NCBI GenBank assembly: GCA_023393475.1 | Contig: JAEWLC010000053.1 | Location: forward strand, 1 to 64,000 | Direction: 5' to 3' | From: Pseudomonadota bacterium | GTDB taxonomy: Bacteria; Pseudomonadota; Alphaproteobacteria; Rhizobiales; Devosiaceae | DNA length: 64,000 nucleotides | Part shown: piece by piece, positions 35,252 through 43,780 of the stretch | Layout: every line of letters begins with the position of its first letter | Position numbering within the stretch: the stretch's first letter is position 1 | Notes under the pieces: generated by a model | Told to the model about the DNA's origin: nothing | Seen by the model: only the letters and a program-made list of their open reading frames with translations | The model's database searches: none | Program-made: the position numbers and the translations under genes

Positions 35252-36898
35252 TCAGTAGTTCGGCGGCACGAGGCCGGGTTTGCGCACGCTCACCAGCTCG
35301 CCATTCTCCCTCAGGTCGAGCTGTTCGTTGGCGGCGATGCGGAACGGAATGTCGCCGGCCGGCCGGCGGAAAGTACCCTCGATATCGGCGGCGCTGAGCC
35401 CCACCAGCGCGCCGGCCTCGCCGGCCCGGTCGGTGACGACGCGCACGCCGCGCGGCAATGAGAACAGCAGTTCGCCGTCGCGCCACGCCGTCGTCTCGGC
35501 GGCCGTGTTGCAGAGCTCGAACACGGCGCCATCGACCGTCCGCGCATAGGCGGTCTCGTGCCTGATGTCGCGGTGCCCGATCTGCGCCGGCGTGAGCCCG
35601 CCGAACCAGAGCGTTCCGTCCGGCCTCGGCTGGATGCCGCAGAGGCGCTCGACGAAATCGAGGAGGCAGAGGATCGCCGGCGAATAGGCCTCGGTGAAGC
35701 CGTTGCGGCCGGTAAAGGGGTTGAGCGTCTGCGCGAAGCGCTCGACCTTGAACAGCGCCGACAGCGTCGGCTGCAGCACCCAGCTCAGTTCCACGTGCCG
35801 ACCATGCGCCTCGAAGGCATGCGGCGCCCGGATCAGCGACAGAAAGTTCGTCGGCCCCGCCCAGCTGTTGTAGTCAAAGGCCGGGTCATAGCGCGGATCG
35901 TCGAGCGCGATCGAGGTGAACGGATACTTCGCGAAGAACTTTCGCGTGTTGAGCAGGTAGCGCTCCAGCGCTTTGGAAAAGAACGCATCGTCCCCTATCT
36001 CGCAGGCGAGGACGCGCAGCAGCACGTCGGACTGCACCCGCACATGCCGGCCGTGCCGGTCGAGATCGTAGAAGAACCCGTCCTCCGCATCGAAGCAGTT
36101 CGCGAACAGCGCCTCGATGCTGCGCACCCCCTTGTCCCGCCACTCGGCCCCGTCCTCTCCCAGCTCTTCGGCGATGCGCGCGAGATAGAGCCGCTGGCAG
36201 GCGACATTGGCGGTCAGGTCCGGCGCGACGAACGGCAGCAGCGGATTGCCGGGATCATACGCCTTCGGATCGTTCCCCCACGGGCTGTCCGGCACATGCC
36301 AGAAGCGTGGCGAGAGGTCGTGCCCGGTGTCGTAGCAGCAGAACGCCTCGACCCCGCCGGTGCCGCGGGTATCGCGCCACTCGGCTAGCCAGGCGTCGTT
36401 GCGCGCCATCGCCTCGTACATCCGCCTGAGCCAGGCGCGGCTCTCGCCGTTGAGCCGGTAATGCGTCCACACCGAGCGGGCGAGCGGCGTCACCGTCTGG
36501 ATCTGCGCGAAGGCCGGACCATTGGCCGTCAGCTTGTACGGGAACAGCCCATCCTCGCGCTGCTGCTCGGCAAACGACATGAAGGTTCGCCCCGCCACCG
36601 ACGGGATGAAGCGGCTCAGCAGTTCAGCATTGATCGTGCCGGTACTCTCGAGCCAGCAGCCCAGGTAGATCCCGCCCTCGTGGAGAATCGGCGCCTCGCC
36701 GCCGGCCGGCTTGATGCAGGAAAGGAGTTCCCGCACCGCGCGGTAGTATTGCGCCTCCATCTCGGGGCTCGTGGCTGCGAACTTCACGCCCGAGCCCTGC
36801 CATTCGGCCACGAGCGCAGCCGCATCGACGCCGCCGATCCGCTCGGCGACATCGATCGAACGCAGCTGTGCCAACAGATCCGAAGACCGGCTCAACAC
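35252..36898 (-). CDS. (alpha/alpha)6-barrel glycoside hydrolase, GH63/mannosylglycerate-hydrolase-like
   Basis: A 548-residue protein rich in aromatic residues, with repeated helical hairpins typical of (alpha/alpha)6 glycosidases. Segments such as EQQREDGLFPYKLTANGP, TLNPFTGRNGFTEAYSPAI and DDPRYDPAFDYNSWAGPTNF resemble the MGH1-type clan of GH63, which includes mannosylglycerate and glucosylglycerate hydrolases. No signal peptide is seen, so it would cleave imported substrate. It lies 39 bases upstream of the binding-protein gene in the same direction. The family call is from pattern memory; the exact substrate is open. Confidence 0.72.
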   Translation of the reverse strand: MLSRSSDLLAQLRSIDVAERIGGVDAAALVAEWQGSGVKFAATSPEMEAQYYRAVRELLSCIKPAGGEAPILHEGGIYLGCWLESTGTINAELLSRFIPSVAGRTFMSFAEQQREDGLFPYKLTANGPAFAQIQTVTPLARSVWTHYRLNGESRAWLRRMYEAMARNDAWLAEWRDTRGTGGVEAFCCYDTGHDLSPRFWHVPDSPWGNDPKAYDPGNPLLPFVAPDLTANVACQRLYLARIAEELGEDGAEWRDKGVRSIEALFANCFDAEDGFFYDLDRHGRHVRVQSDVLLRVLACEIGDDAFFSKALERYLLNTRKFFAKYPFTSIALDDPRYDPAFDYNSWAGPTNFLSLIRAPHAFEAHGRHVELSWVLQPTLSALFKVERFAQTLNPFTGRNGFTEAYSPAILCLLDFVERLCGIQPRPDGTLWFGGLTPAQIGHRDIRHETAYARTVDGAVFELCNTAAETTAWRDGELLFSLPRGVRVVTDRAGEAGALVGLSAADIEGTFRRPAGDIPFRIAANEQLDLRENGELVSVRKPGLVPPNY

Positions 36899-36952
36899 TG
36901 AAGTACGTACCTCCTCACTGAATGTAGGGGCGCTCTAGCCGCGCCCTTTCGG

Positions 36953-37825
36953 CTAAGCGGCGCGACCGGGCGGCAGCACCACATCCCCATGCGGATAGAC
37001 CAGCCCGCGACGCCGCGGCGTCAGCCGCTCCAGCAGCTCAGGGCTCGGCCGATAAGGCAGCCGGAACGAGCCCCAGCTCGGCCCGTAGCGATAGACGGCG
37101 ATGCGGCGGTTGCCCGGGTTGGTGCGCCGCGCCGAGCCATGCGCGATGGCATCGACGAAGAGCAGCACGTCGCCCTTCTCGAGATGGCACTCGATGGCGC
37201 CGACCACGCCATCGACCGAGGTCTCCTCCGAGCGCTTCTCGATCGCTACCGTCTGCGGGTGGCGGATGTTCGACTTGTGCGAACCGGGGATCACCATCGT
37301 CGCACCGTCGCCCGGCCCGATATCGGTGAAGGCCATCAGGATGTTGACCTGCCCGCAGTGGAACTTGCCGGCGTGGTAGCGGAACTGCGTGCGGATGGTG
37401 CCGACATGGCCGCCCGAATGCAGCCGCTGCGCCCCGCCCTGCGGCCGGATGGTGCCGAAGCATTCGTCGATGAAGGCCGGCCCGTGCGCGTTGTCGAAAT
37501 TCTCGGGATCGTCCGAGCCGATGAAGTGGATGGCCTTGTCGTACCAAGCCGGGTGGTCGAGCAGCTCTTCCCAGACCGGACCGGCCTCGTAGAGCTGCTG
37601 CAGCACTATGCCTTCCTGCTGCCCGGAATTGTTGACCGGCACGTTCCCCCACCAGCCCTTGCCGGAGATCGACTTCGCCGCTTCCTCGATCTCGTCATAG
37701 GTGGCGTTGCAGGCGGCGAGCTGCGCTGGCGTCAGTGCGCCCTTGAGGATCAGGTACCCGTTGAGATCGAAGAGATATTCCTCCATCTCGGTCGTCGGCG
37801 CTTTCGCCGTAACGTGCTCGTTCAT
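36953..37825 (-). CDS. Phytanoyl-CoA dioxygenase (PhyH) family protein
   Basis: A 290-residue Fe(II)/2-oxoglutarate-dependent oxygenase. The jelly-roll core has NGYLILKGALTPAQLAACN near the N-terminus, FHCGQVNILMAFTDIGPGDGATMVIPGSHK in the middle and VDAIAHGSARRTNPGNRRIAVYRYG at the end, with the second iron-binding His and the 2-oxoglutarate Arg. The usual HxD iron pair is not obvious in the standard place: the segment reads GGHVGTIR. ATG 37825 is chosen; a longer frame covers the upstream region. It is the first gene of operon II and probably modifies or demethylates the imported compound. Confidence 0.82.
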   Translation of the reverse strand: MNEHVTAKAPTTEMEEYLFDLNGYLILKGALTPAQLAACNATYDEIEEAAKSISGKGWWGNVPVNNSGQQEGIVLQQLYEAGPVWEELLDHPAWYDKAIHFIGSDDPENFDNAHGPAFIDECFGTIRPQGGAQRLHSGGHVGTIRTQFRYHAGKFHCGQVNILMAFTDIGPGDGATMVIPGSHKSNIRHPQTVAIEKRSEETSVDGVVGAIECHLEKGDVLLFVDAIAHGSARRTNPGNRRIAVYRYGPSWGSFRLPYRPSPELLERLTPRRRGLVYPHGDVVLPPGRAA

Positions 37826-38180
37826 CGCGTCCTTCCGACAGCTTTCACGCCCACTGAAGGGCTGTTGGGCGGTGTCGGATGGTGGAGGGCAACTCGGAGC
37901 CTTGGCCATCAACCGGGACCGCACGGTTGAAATCTGCAACGGGTCTCTCAGAAGGTCGCAGCAAGCAGTGGCCGTTTTGTCTACGGTCCGACCACAGATG
38001 CTGCGCGTAGCGCACGCTTTACCGCTTACCCCGGCTGGGCCGCCCGGTTCCTGAGAACCCTGGGCCCATTACGTGTCTCCGGCCGATCCTGGGGGATTGT
38101 TCCCACTCAGATGCCGGCATGTTTCAATCTCGGCCGGCGCTTGTCAATCGGCAAAAGCCGGCCGGCCCCACCGCCCCGCC
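37826..38180. other. Control region of operon II and 3' region of the hydroxylase genes
   Basis: This 355-base gap between two genes on the minus strand holds no supported gene. The part next to 37826 should carry the operon II promoter, but I could not identify boxes or an operator. A stem CGGCCGGC / GCCGGCCG (38131-38138 with 38157-38164) just after the hydroxylase stop has no T run on the minus strand and is at best a weak terminator. Confidence 0.5.
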
Positions 38181-40418
38181 TCAGGCAAAGGCGATGGATT
38201 TGCCCAGCGGCAGCTCGCGGATGCGCTGGCCGGTGAGCGCAAAGATGGCATTCGCGAGGGCCGGGGCGGCAGGCGGCACGCCCGGCTCGCCAATACCCTT
38301 GATGCGGTCGGAATTCTCCAGAACCTTCACCTCGACGCCCGGCCACTGGTCGAGGCGCAGCGGCTCGTAGTCCCAGAAATTGCTCTGCTCGACCTTGCCC
38401 TCCGCAATGGTGATCGCGCCGCGGATGGCCGCCGAAAGGCCGAACACCATCGCCCCCTCGACCTGCCCCGCGATGTTGCGCGGATCGAGCGCGATGCCGA
38501 CATCGACCGCCGCCCAGGCGCCGGTGATGCGGATGCCCGCCTCCGTCTGCTCGACCTCGATAACCTCCGCCGCCGGCACGCCGAACGCGAAGCAGAAGGC
38601 GACGCCCCGCGCCCTGCCGGCGGGCGCAGTGCCCCAGCCGGACATCTGACCGACTGCTTCCAGCACTTTGCGCGAGGTCTCGTCATTGATGTGCCTGAGA
38701 CGAAACTCCAGCGGATCGGCGCCCGCGAGATGCGCCAGTTCGTCAATGGCGCTTTCGTGCATGAACCCATTGAGCGAAGCGCCGACCGAGCGCCACGAAC
38801 TCACCGGCACCATGTCCGGCGCGCGGTAGCCGGTGACCCGGTGGTTGGCAAAGCTGTACGGCTGGTCCCACGCGCCCTGCGTAATCAGGGCATCCGGCCC
38901 CGGAATGTCGAAGCCGAGCCGGCCCATCTGCCCGGCCGTGACCGATGAGGAGGCGACGCCGTAGTCGAAGGCAGCGATGCTGCCGTTCTCGATCTTTCCA
39001 CGTACCCGGCCGAGCGCTGCGGGCCGATAGAAGTCATGCGTCATGTCCTCCTCCCGGCTCCAGGTGAGGAGGATCGGCGTGCCCGCATTCGCCTTGGCGA
39101 TGGTGACCGCCTGCTCGATCGTATCCATCTCGAGCCGGCGCCCGAAGCTGCCGCCCATCATCAGCGGGTGGAGCGTGACATTGACCGGCTCGATCCCGGC
39201 TGCCTTGGCCGCGGCGTTGACCGCGAGGTTGGGGATCTGGTTGCCGACCCAGACTTCGAGCTTGCCGTCCCTGAACAGGGCCGCCGCGCTCTGCGGCTCC
39301 ATCGGCGCGTGCGCGAGATAGGGCACGGAGTATTCCGCCTCGAACACCTCGCCGGTCTTCAGCGCCTCCTCGACATTGCCGTCGTTGCGCTTGACGCTGT
39401 CGCGCCCTTCGTCGCTGAACGAGGCCGCGAGCGCGGCGCTGATCTCGGCGCTCGATTGCGGATAGCTCGCCGGCGCCCACTCGAAACTGATGGCCTCCGC
39501 CGCCTGCATGGCCTGCCAGGTCGTCGTCGCCACCACCGCTACACCGTTGGGCAGCGGCACCACCTTCTCGACCCCCGGCATCGCCGCCGCGGCGGTCGTA
39601 TCGGCGCTGACCATGGCCGAGCCGAGATGCGGGTTGGACTTTACCGTCGCAAAGCGCATGCCCGGCAGCCGGAAATCGACCGCGAAGGTCGCCGTGCCCG
39701 TCACCTTCGGCACCATGTCGACGCGCGGCAGCGAGGTGCCGAGCAGCTTCCATTCGCTGCGCGGCTTGAGCTTCGGCTCAGCCGAAAGCCTGATCCCCGC
39801 CGCCTCGACCGCGAGTTCGGTATAGGAGATGCGCGTGCCGTCGGGTGCGATCACCGCGCCCAGTTCCGTCTTCAGCCGCTCGGCCCGGACGCCGAACCGC
39901 TTCGCCGCCGCCTCGACCAGCGTAGCGCGCGCCGCGGCTCCGGCGAGCCGCATGCGGTTGAACCCGTCGGCGGCCGAAGACGAGCCACCGGTCATCTGCA
40001 TGCCGGCGAACTTGCCCGGCACGTCCATGGCGCCGCGCGCCGTCTCGGCCAGCCAACCCTTGTCGTTCGGCAGGAACGGCAGCGCTTCGGCGAGGACCGC
40101 CGAGTTGTAGTAGGTGCTCGACGGAGGCCCGTGCGTCACCCGCACTTCGCTCCACTCGAGGTCCATCTCCTCGGCGACCAGCGCGGCGAGGGTCGAATGC
40201 ACCCCCTGCCCCATCTCGGCCCGCGGCGTCACCACTGTGACGCCCTCGGCATTGATCAGCACGAACGGGTTCAACGTCACCTCGCCATCGGCAAGGCCCG
40301 GCTCAAGCGGATTGTCACCCGGCGTGACGTAGCGCCACCAGCCAAAGGCGACGCCGCCGGCCAGCGCCAGCGCGCCGAAGAGGAAGGTACGGCGGGTGAT
40401 CGTCGCGAGCTTGCCCAT
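38181..40418 (-). CDS. Molybdopterin-binding subunit of an aldehyde/isoquinoline oxidoreductase
   Basis: A 745-residue large subunit of the xanthine oxidase family (IorB/aldehyde dehydrogenase type). The N-terminus TITRRTFLFGALALAGG is a twin-arginine signal-anchor, so the complex is exported folded with its cofactor. It has the molybdopterin motifs AEMGQGVHSTLAALVAEEMD and, near the middle, HPLMMGGSFGRRLEMD, and a final LGKSIAFA region. It works with the 2Fe-2S subunit three bases upstream. Electrons would pass to a cytochrome or quinone; no cytochrome gene is adjacent. The substrate (aldehyde or N-heterocycle) is not evident. Confidence 0.9.
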   Translation of the reverse strand: MGKLATITRRTFLFGALALAGGVAFGWWRYVTPGDNPLEPGLADGEVTLNPFVLINAEGVTVVTPRAEMGQGVHSTLAALVAEEMDLEWSEVRVTHGPPSSTYYNSAVLAEALPFLPNDKGWLAETARGAMDVPGKFAGMQMTGGSSSAADGFNRMRLAGAAARATLVEAAAKRFGVRAERLKTELGAVIAPDGTRISYTELAVEAAGIRLSAEPKLKPRSEWKLLGTSLPRVDMVPKVTGTATFAVDFRLPGMRFATVKSNPHLGSAMVSADTTAAAAMPGVEKVVPLPNGVAVVATTTWQAMQAAEAISFEWAPASYPQSSAEISAALAASFSDEGRDSVKRNDGNVEEALKTGEVFEAEYSVPYLAHAPMEPQSAAALFRDGKLEVWVGNQIPNLAVNAAAKAAGIEPVNVTLHPLMMGGSFGRRLEMDTIEQAVTIAKANAGTPILLTWSREEDMTHDFYRPAALGRVRGKIENGSIAAFDYGVASSSVTAGQMGRLGFDIPGPDALITQGAWDQPYSFANHRVTGYRAPDMVPVSSWRSVGASLNGFMHESAIDELAHLAGADPLEFRLRHINDETSRKVLEAVGQMSGWGTAPAGRARGVAFCFAFGVPAAEVIEVEQTEAGIRITGAWAAVDVGIALDPRNIAGQVEGAMVFGLSAAIRGAITIAEGKVEQSNFWDYEPLRLDQWPGVEVKVLENSDRIKGIGEPGVPPAAPALANAIFALTGQRIRELPLGKSIAFA

Positions 40419-40420
40419 GC

Positions 40421-40894
40421 TCAGAGCTCCTGCTGCTGCAGCCGCAGCGCGGCGTCATGCACGGCGGTGCGGATGCGCGAATAGGTGCCGCAACGGCAGA
40501 GATTGCCGTTCATGGCCTCATCGATCTCGGCGTCGGTCGGGTTAGGATTGCTGGCGAGCAGCGCCGCAGCCTGCATGATCTGGCCGGATTGGCAGTAGCC
40601 GCACTGCGCCACCTGTGCATCGGCCCACGCCGCCTGCACCGCATGCATGGCATCGGGCGTACCCAGGCCCTCGATGGTGGTGACCTCGGCGCCCGCCACA
40701 TCGGCGAGCGGCGTCTGGCAGCCGCGAACCGCCTCGCCATCGAGGTGGATGGTGCACGCCCCGCAGGCCGCCACGCCGCAGCCGAACTTGGTGCCGGTGA
40801 GGTTGAGCCCGTCGCGCAGCACCCACAGGATCGGCATCTCATCGGGCAGATCGACGGTGACCGGCTTGCCGTTTAGGATGAAACTCGTCGACAC
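40421..40894 (-). CDS. 2Fe-2S subunit of the molybdenum hydroxylase (IorA type)
   Basis: About 157 residues with the two iron-sulfur sites of the family: GCGVAACGACTIHLDG for the plant-type cluster and CGYCQSGQ ... NGNLCRCGTY for the second. I prefer GTG 40894, with GGGGAGG nine bases upstream, because the longest frame starts at TTG 40927 inside a palindrome that looks like the TetR operator. It is translated directly before the molybdopterin subunit. Confidence 0.92.
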   Translation of the reverse strand: MSTSFILNGKPVTVDLPDEMPILWVLRDGLNLTGTKFGCGVAACGACTIHLDGEAVRGCQTPLADVAGAEVTTIEGLGTPDAMHAVQAAWADAQVAQCGYCQSGQIMQAAALLASNPNPTDAEIDEAMNGNLCRCGTYSRIRTAVHDAALRLQQQEL

Positions 40895-40920
40895 GTCCCG
40901 CACCTCCCCGAACGTTGGTG

Positions 40921-40946
40921 CTGACAAAATGGATGAATTGTGTCAG
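40921..40946. promoter_or_regulatory. Operator palindrome between the hydroxylase and tetR genes
   Basis: CTGACAAAAT and ATTGTGTCAG flank a six-base centre; nine of ten positions are complementary. It lies midway between the two divergent genes, 27 bases from the hydroxylase start and 47 from the TetR start, where one site could control both. Confidence 0.6.
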
Positions 40947-40992
40947 GACGTCAACGCGGCGCTTGGGATGCTCGTGACCGGCAGTGGCAACT

Positions 40993-41580
40993 ATGACTGA
41001 AACCACCATCAGCAGCGCTTCGGCGTCGGGGGCCCGCGAGGAACAGATCCTCTCGGCCGCTTTCGAGGCCTTTGCGACCTACGGCTTCCGCAAGACCTCG
41101 ATGGACGACATCGCCCGCATCGCCGGCATGTCGCGCTCGGCGCTGTACCTGAGCTACGCCAACAAGGAAGACATCCTCCAGACCCTCGCCCGCACCACGC
41201 TCGCCCAGACACTGGCCGCGGCCAAGGACGTGCTCGAGGCCAACGACGGCACGCCCGAGCAGGTGTTGCTGGCCGCCTTCATCGCCAAGGACGGCACCTT
41301 CATGGAATCGGTGCTGAGCACCCCGCATGCCCGCGAAGTGGTCGAGACCGGCTTCACCGCCACCAGCCAGATCGTCGCCGAAGCCGAAGCGACGATGCGC
41401 GGCCTTTTGGCGGAATGGCTGTCCCGCCACGGCGTCCCCAAGAGCCTGGGCACGCCCGAGGACGTCGCGGCCTCGATCGTCAGCGCCCTCCACGGCCTCA
41501 AGGCCACGAGCCCCGACTTCGCCAGCTACCAGAAGGGCCAGCAGCGCCTCGCACGCATCTTCGCGCTGGCGCTGGGCTGA
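40993..41580 (+). CDS. TetR/AcrR-family transcriptional regulator
   Basis: A 195-residue repressor with the N-terminal TetR helix-turn-helix: EEQILSAAFEAFATYGFRKTSMDDIA, then GMSRSALYLSYANKEDIL. The C-terminal ligand domain is helical and variable. It is divergent from the molybdenum hydroxylase genes and probably represses them until their substrate appears. ATG 40993 (MTETTIS) is preferred over GTG 40984. Confidence 0.94.
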   Translation: MTETTISSASASGAREEQILSAAFEAFATYGFRKTSMDDIARIAGMSRSALYLSYANKEDILQTLARTTLAQTLAAAKDVLEANDGTPEQVLLAAFIAKDGTFMESVLSTPHAREVVETGFTATSQIVAEAEATMRGLLAEWLSRHGVPKSLGTPEDVAASIVSALHGLKATSPDFASYQKGQQRLARIFALALG

Positions 41581-41639
41581 ACAATACGGGCGGGCCGTTG
41601 CCAGCCCGCCCTCACAACTCCATTGCGCCTCGCACTCGC

Positions 41640-42818
41640 CTACTGTGTCGCCCACCAGCGCAGGTAGTCCGACTGGAACCGCGCCAGCAAATCCTCGCTG
41701 ACGCTGGGCATGACGATGGCATGCGCCTCGCCGGCATTGCAGGCCAGCTGGTAGCGCGTGACGATCGCCTCGTCCGGCTGCGGGAACACCACGGTCAGCG
41801 ACCAGGGGTTGAGCAGCACCGGCACCCCGGCATCGGTGAGGCTCGCCGCCAGCGCCCTTGCCCTTTCGACGCACCGTGCCGCGTCCCGCCGGAACCCGTC
41901 ATGGCCGTGGCCATGAAGCCGGGCCCAGAGCGCCAGCACCGCATGGCCGTTGCGCGATCCCATCAGCGTCGTGTCGTTGGAGCGCAGGTACGCGACTGCC
42001 GACGCCACGCGTTCCACATGCCGGCGTTCCGCGATCAGCACGCCGCAGGGCATGGTGGTGCCGATCATCTTGTGACCCGAGGTCGAGATCGAGCTGATCG
42101 CGTGCCGGAAACTCGGCTGCAGCCGATCCGGCACATCGTCGAGGAACGGCAGCACCATGGCGTTGAGTGCGCCGTCCACGTGCACGTAGCGCCGCTCCTC
42201 CGGGAAACCCGCATCGTCGAGCACCTCAAGCACCCCGGCGATGTCGTCATGCGCGCCCTTGACCGTCGTCCCGCAGGTCAGCGCGACGATGACGAAGGCG
42301 CTCCTCAGCCGCAGCAGCACCCGGCGCAAGTCGGCGAGCGAGATCTCGCCGCCCGGCGTACACTCGACCACCTGCGTGCTCATCCTCAGGATGCGGGCCG
42401 CCTTCGGGATCGAGTAGTGTGCCTCGCGGGGATAGACGACGATCGCGTCGGGAAAGGCCTCCCGCGCCAGGTAGAGGGCCCAGAGATTGCCCTCCGTGCC
42501 GCTCGCCCCGACCGACCCCCAATAGGCCTCTCGGTCATCGCAACCCCAGAGGTCCATCAGCCAGTCGACCGCCTCGCGTTCGAGGTCGCAGACCTCCGAG
42601 CCATAGTGCGAGCCCGCATAGGGATCGCCGAGGTTGTTGATGAGATAGTCGCCGAAGCGGGTCGGCACGGCAGCCGCACCGGCGAGGTTATAGGGATAGC
42701 CGAGGTGGTTCGCGCGTGCCGTCCGCAACCGGTGCTCGATCCCTTCGAGCGCGTCTTGCGGCATCATCGCGATGGTCGGCGGCAACTTCGCTTCGATGGT
42801 CCTGACGTCGGTGATCAT
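41640..42818 (-). CDS. PLP-dependent decarboxylase, histidine-decarboxylase-like
   Basis: A 392-residue group II type decarboxylase. It has the substrate-side segment GDPYAGSHYGSEVCDLEREAVDW, the glycine-rich GSVGASGTEGNLWALY and the cofactor lysine at 250 in STSGHKMIG. These match PLP-dependent histidine decarboxylases (about 380 residues); a different amino acid remains possible. ATG 42818 has AGGAG six bases upstream. It is the last gene of a run that includes a small ORF, a membrane protein and a large LuxR-type regulator. Confidence 0.88.
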   Translation of the reverse strand: MITDVRTIEAKLPPTIAMMPQDALEGIEHRLRTARANHLGYPYNLAGAAAVPTRFGDYLINNLGDPYAGSHYGSEVCDLEREAVDWLMDLWGCDDREAYWGSVGASGTEGNLWALYLAREAFPDAIVVYPREAHYSIPKAARILRMSTQVVECTPGGEISLADLRRVLLRLRSAFVIVALTCGTTVKGAHDDIAGVLEVLDDAGFPEERRYVHVDGALNAMVLPFLDDVPDRLQPSFRHAISSISTSGHKMIGTTMPCGVLIAERRHVERVASAVAYLRSNDTTLMGSRNGHAVLALWARLHGHGHDGFRRDAARCVERARALAASLTDAGVPVLLNPWSLTVVFPQPDEAIVTRYQLACNAGEAHAIVMPSVSEDLLARFQSDYLRWWATQ

Positions 42819-43005
42819 GTTCTGCTCCTGATGCTGAAGACGAAGGCTGGATCGTCGGATCGTCGGCGGCCGGCGCCTGCTGCGCGTCGGCCGCTGTGGT
42901 CATGGCCCCGATCGGATGGGGGAGCGGCTCGGCGACGAACGCGCCGCGCTCCCGGTCGTAGCCGAGCCGCGTCAGGCGGCCCGCATGTTCGCTGTAGCCA
43001 CGCAT
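42688..43005 (-). CDS. Small ORF between the membrane-protein and decarboxylase genes
   Basis: ATG 43005 has GAGG seven bases upstream and begins eight bases after the stop of the membrane-protein gene. The first ~35 residues look genuine (GYSEHAGRLTRLGYDRERGAFVAEPLPHPIG); the rest is low complexity and the frame overlaps the decarboxylase gene by 130 bases, which is unusual. The 3' part may be out of frame because of an indel, or the true gene may be short. No family recognised. Confidence 0.4.
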   Translation of the reverse strand: MRGYSEHAGRLTRLGYDRERGAFVAEPLPHPIGAMTTAADAQQAPAADDPTIQPSSSASGAEHDHRRQDHRSEVAADHRDDAARRARRDRAPVADGTREPPRLSL

Positions 43006-43014
43006 GGTCCCACC

Positions 43015-43707
43015 TCACCGGGCCACAGTGGTTGCTGCCGGGCGCCGGCGTCCGAAGCCGAGCAGCAGCAGGTCGGCCTTGCCCCAGAGCAGCAGGCAGA
43101 CGATGAGGGCGACCGGCTGGACCAGCGCGATCGGCGGCGAGCCGAGCGTCAGCTGGTTCACGAGGTCGAGCCCCGGGGCGATGAGCGCCGGAACCCGCGA
43201 CACGAGCACGAGCAGCCGGAACGGATTGGGCCAGCGCGCCGGCCAGAACGACAGCTCGGTTCCCTCGCCGAACATGGCGCTGCCCAGCTTGCCGGAGATG
43301 AGCAGCATGCCCGCCGCCAGCGCCAGCACCGCCTGGCCGAGAAAGATGAGGCTGAGGGTGATCGCCACGGCCCCGAGCCCGGAGAGAAAGTCCGCGATCC
43401 GCGTCAGCTGGCGGTCCGGCGTGCCGCTCCGGAAGGCACGATGATACATCTCGCCGCTGCCGATGAAGATGGCCGAGGCGATGGTGAAGGTCACTGCCGC
43501 CGGACTGCCGGCGACGAAGCCGACGAGGATGTCGAGCCCGCTCTGCCCCGAGCCGACGCCATAGGCAACCTGCAGGCCGAGTCCGGTGACCAGCGCCAGC
43601 ACGTTGCCGATATTGTAGTAGCCCCCCGGGCCGCTCAGCCGCAGCATCAGTCCGTCAAGCGGACGGCCTGCCGGCCGCACGGCCGCTGCATTCCCGGTAA
43701 TCGTCAT
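43015..43707 (-). CDS. Polytopic membrane protein of unknown function
   Basis: A 230-residue protein with about six hydrophobic helices, beginning near residue 33 (YYNIGNVLALVTGLGLQVAYG) and ending with a basic tail. A conserved-looking loop SGEMYHRAFRSGTPDRQ follows the second helix. ATG 43707 has GAGGAGG directly upstream. It sits between the LuxR-type regulator (73 bases away) and the decarboxylase, so an export, uptake or sensing role for the amine product is conceivable. I do not recognise the family. Confidence 0.75.
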   Translation of the reverse strand: MTITGNAAAVRPAGRPLDGLMLRLSGPGGYYNIGNVLALVTGLGLQVAYGVGSGQSGLDILVGFVAGSPAAVTFTIASAIFIGSGEMYHRAFRSGTPDRQLTRIADFLSGLGAVAITLSLIFLGQAVLALAAGMLLISGKLGSAMFGEGTELSFWPARWPNPFRLLVLVSRVPALIAPGLDLVNQLTLGSPPIALVQPVALIVCLLLWGKADLLLLGFGRRRPAATTVAR

Positions 43708-43780
43708 GATTTCCTCCTCGCTCAAGATCGAGCAGGAGGAGGCTAAGTCACTGTGGCAGACGACAAATCGGTGGAGCCGC

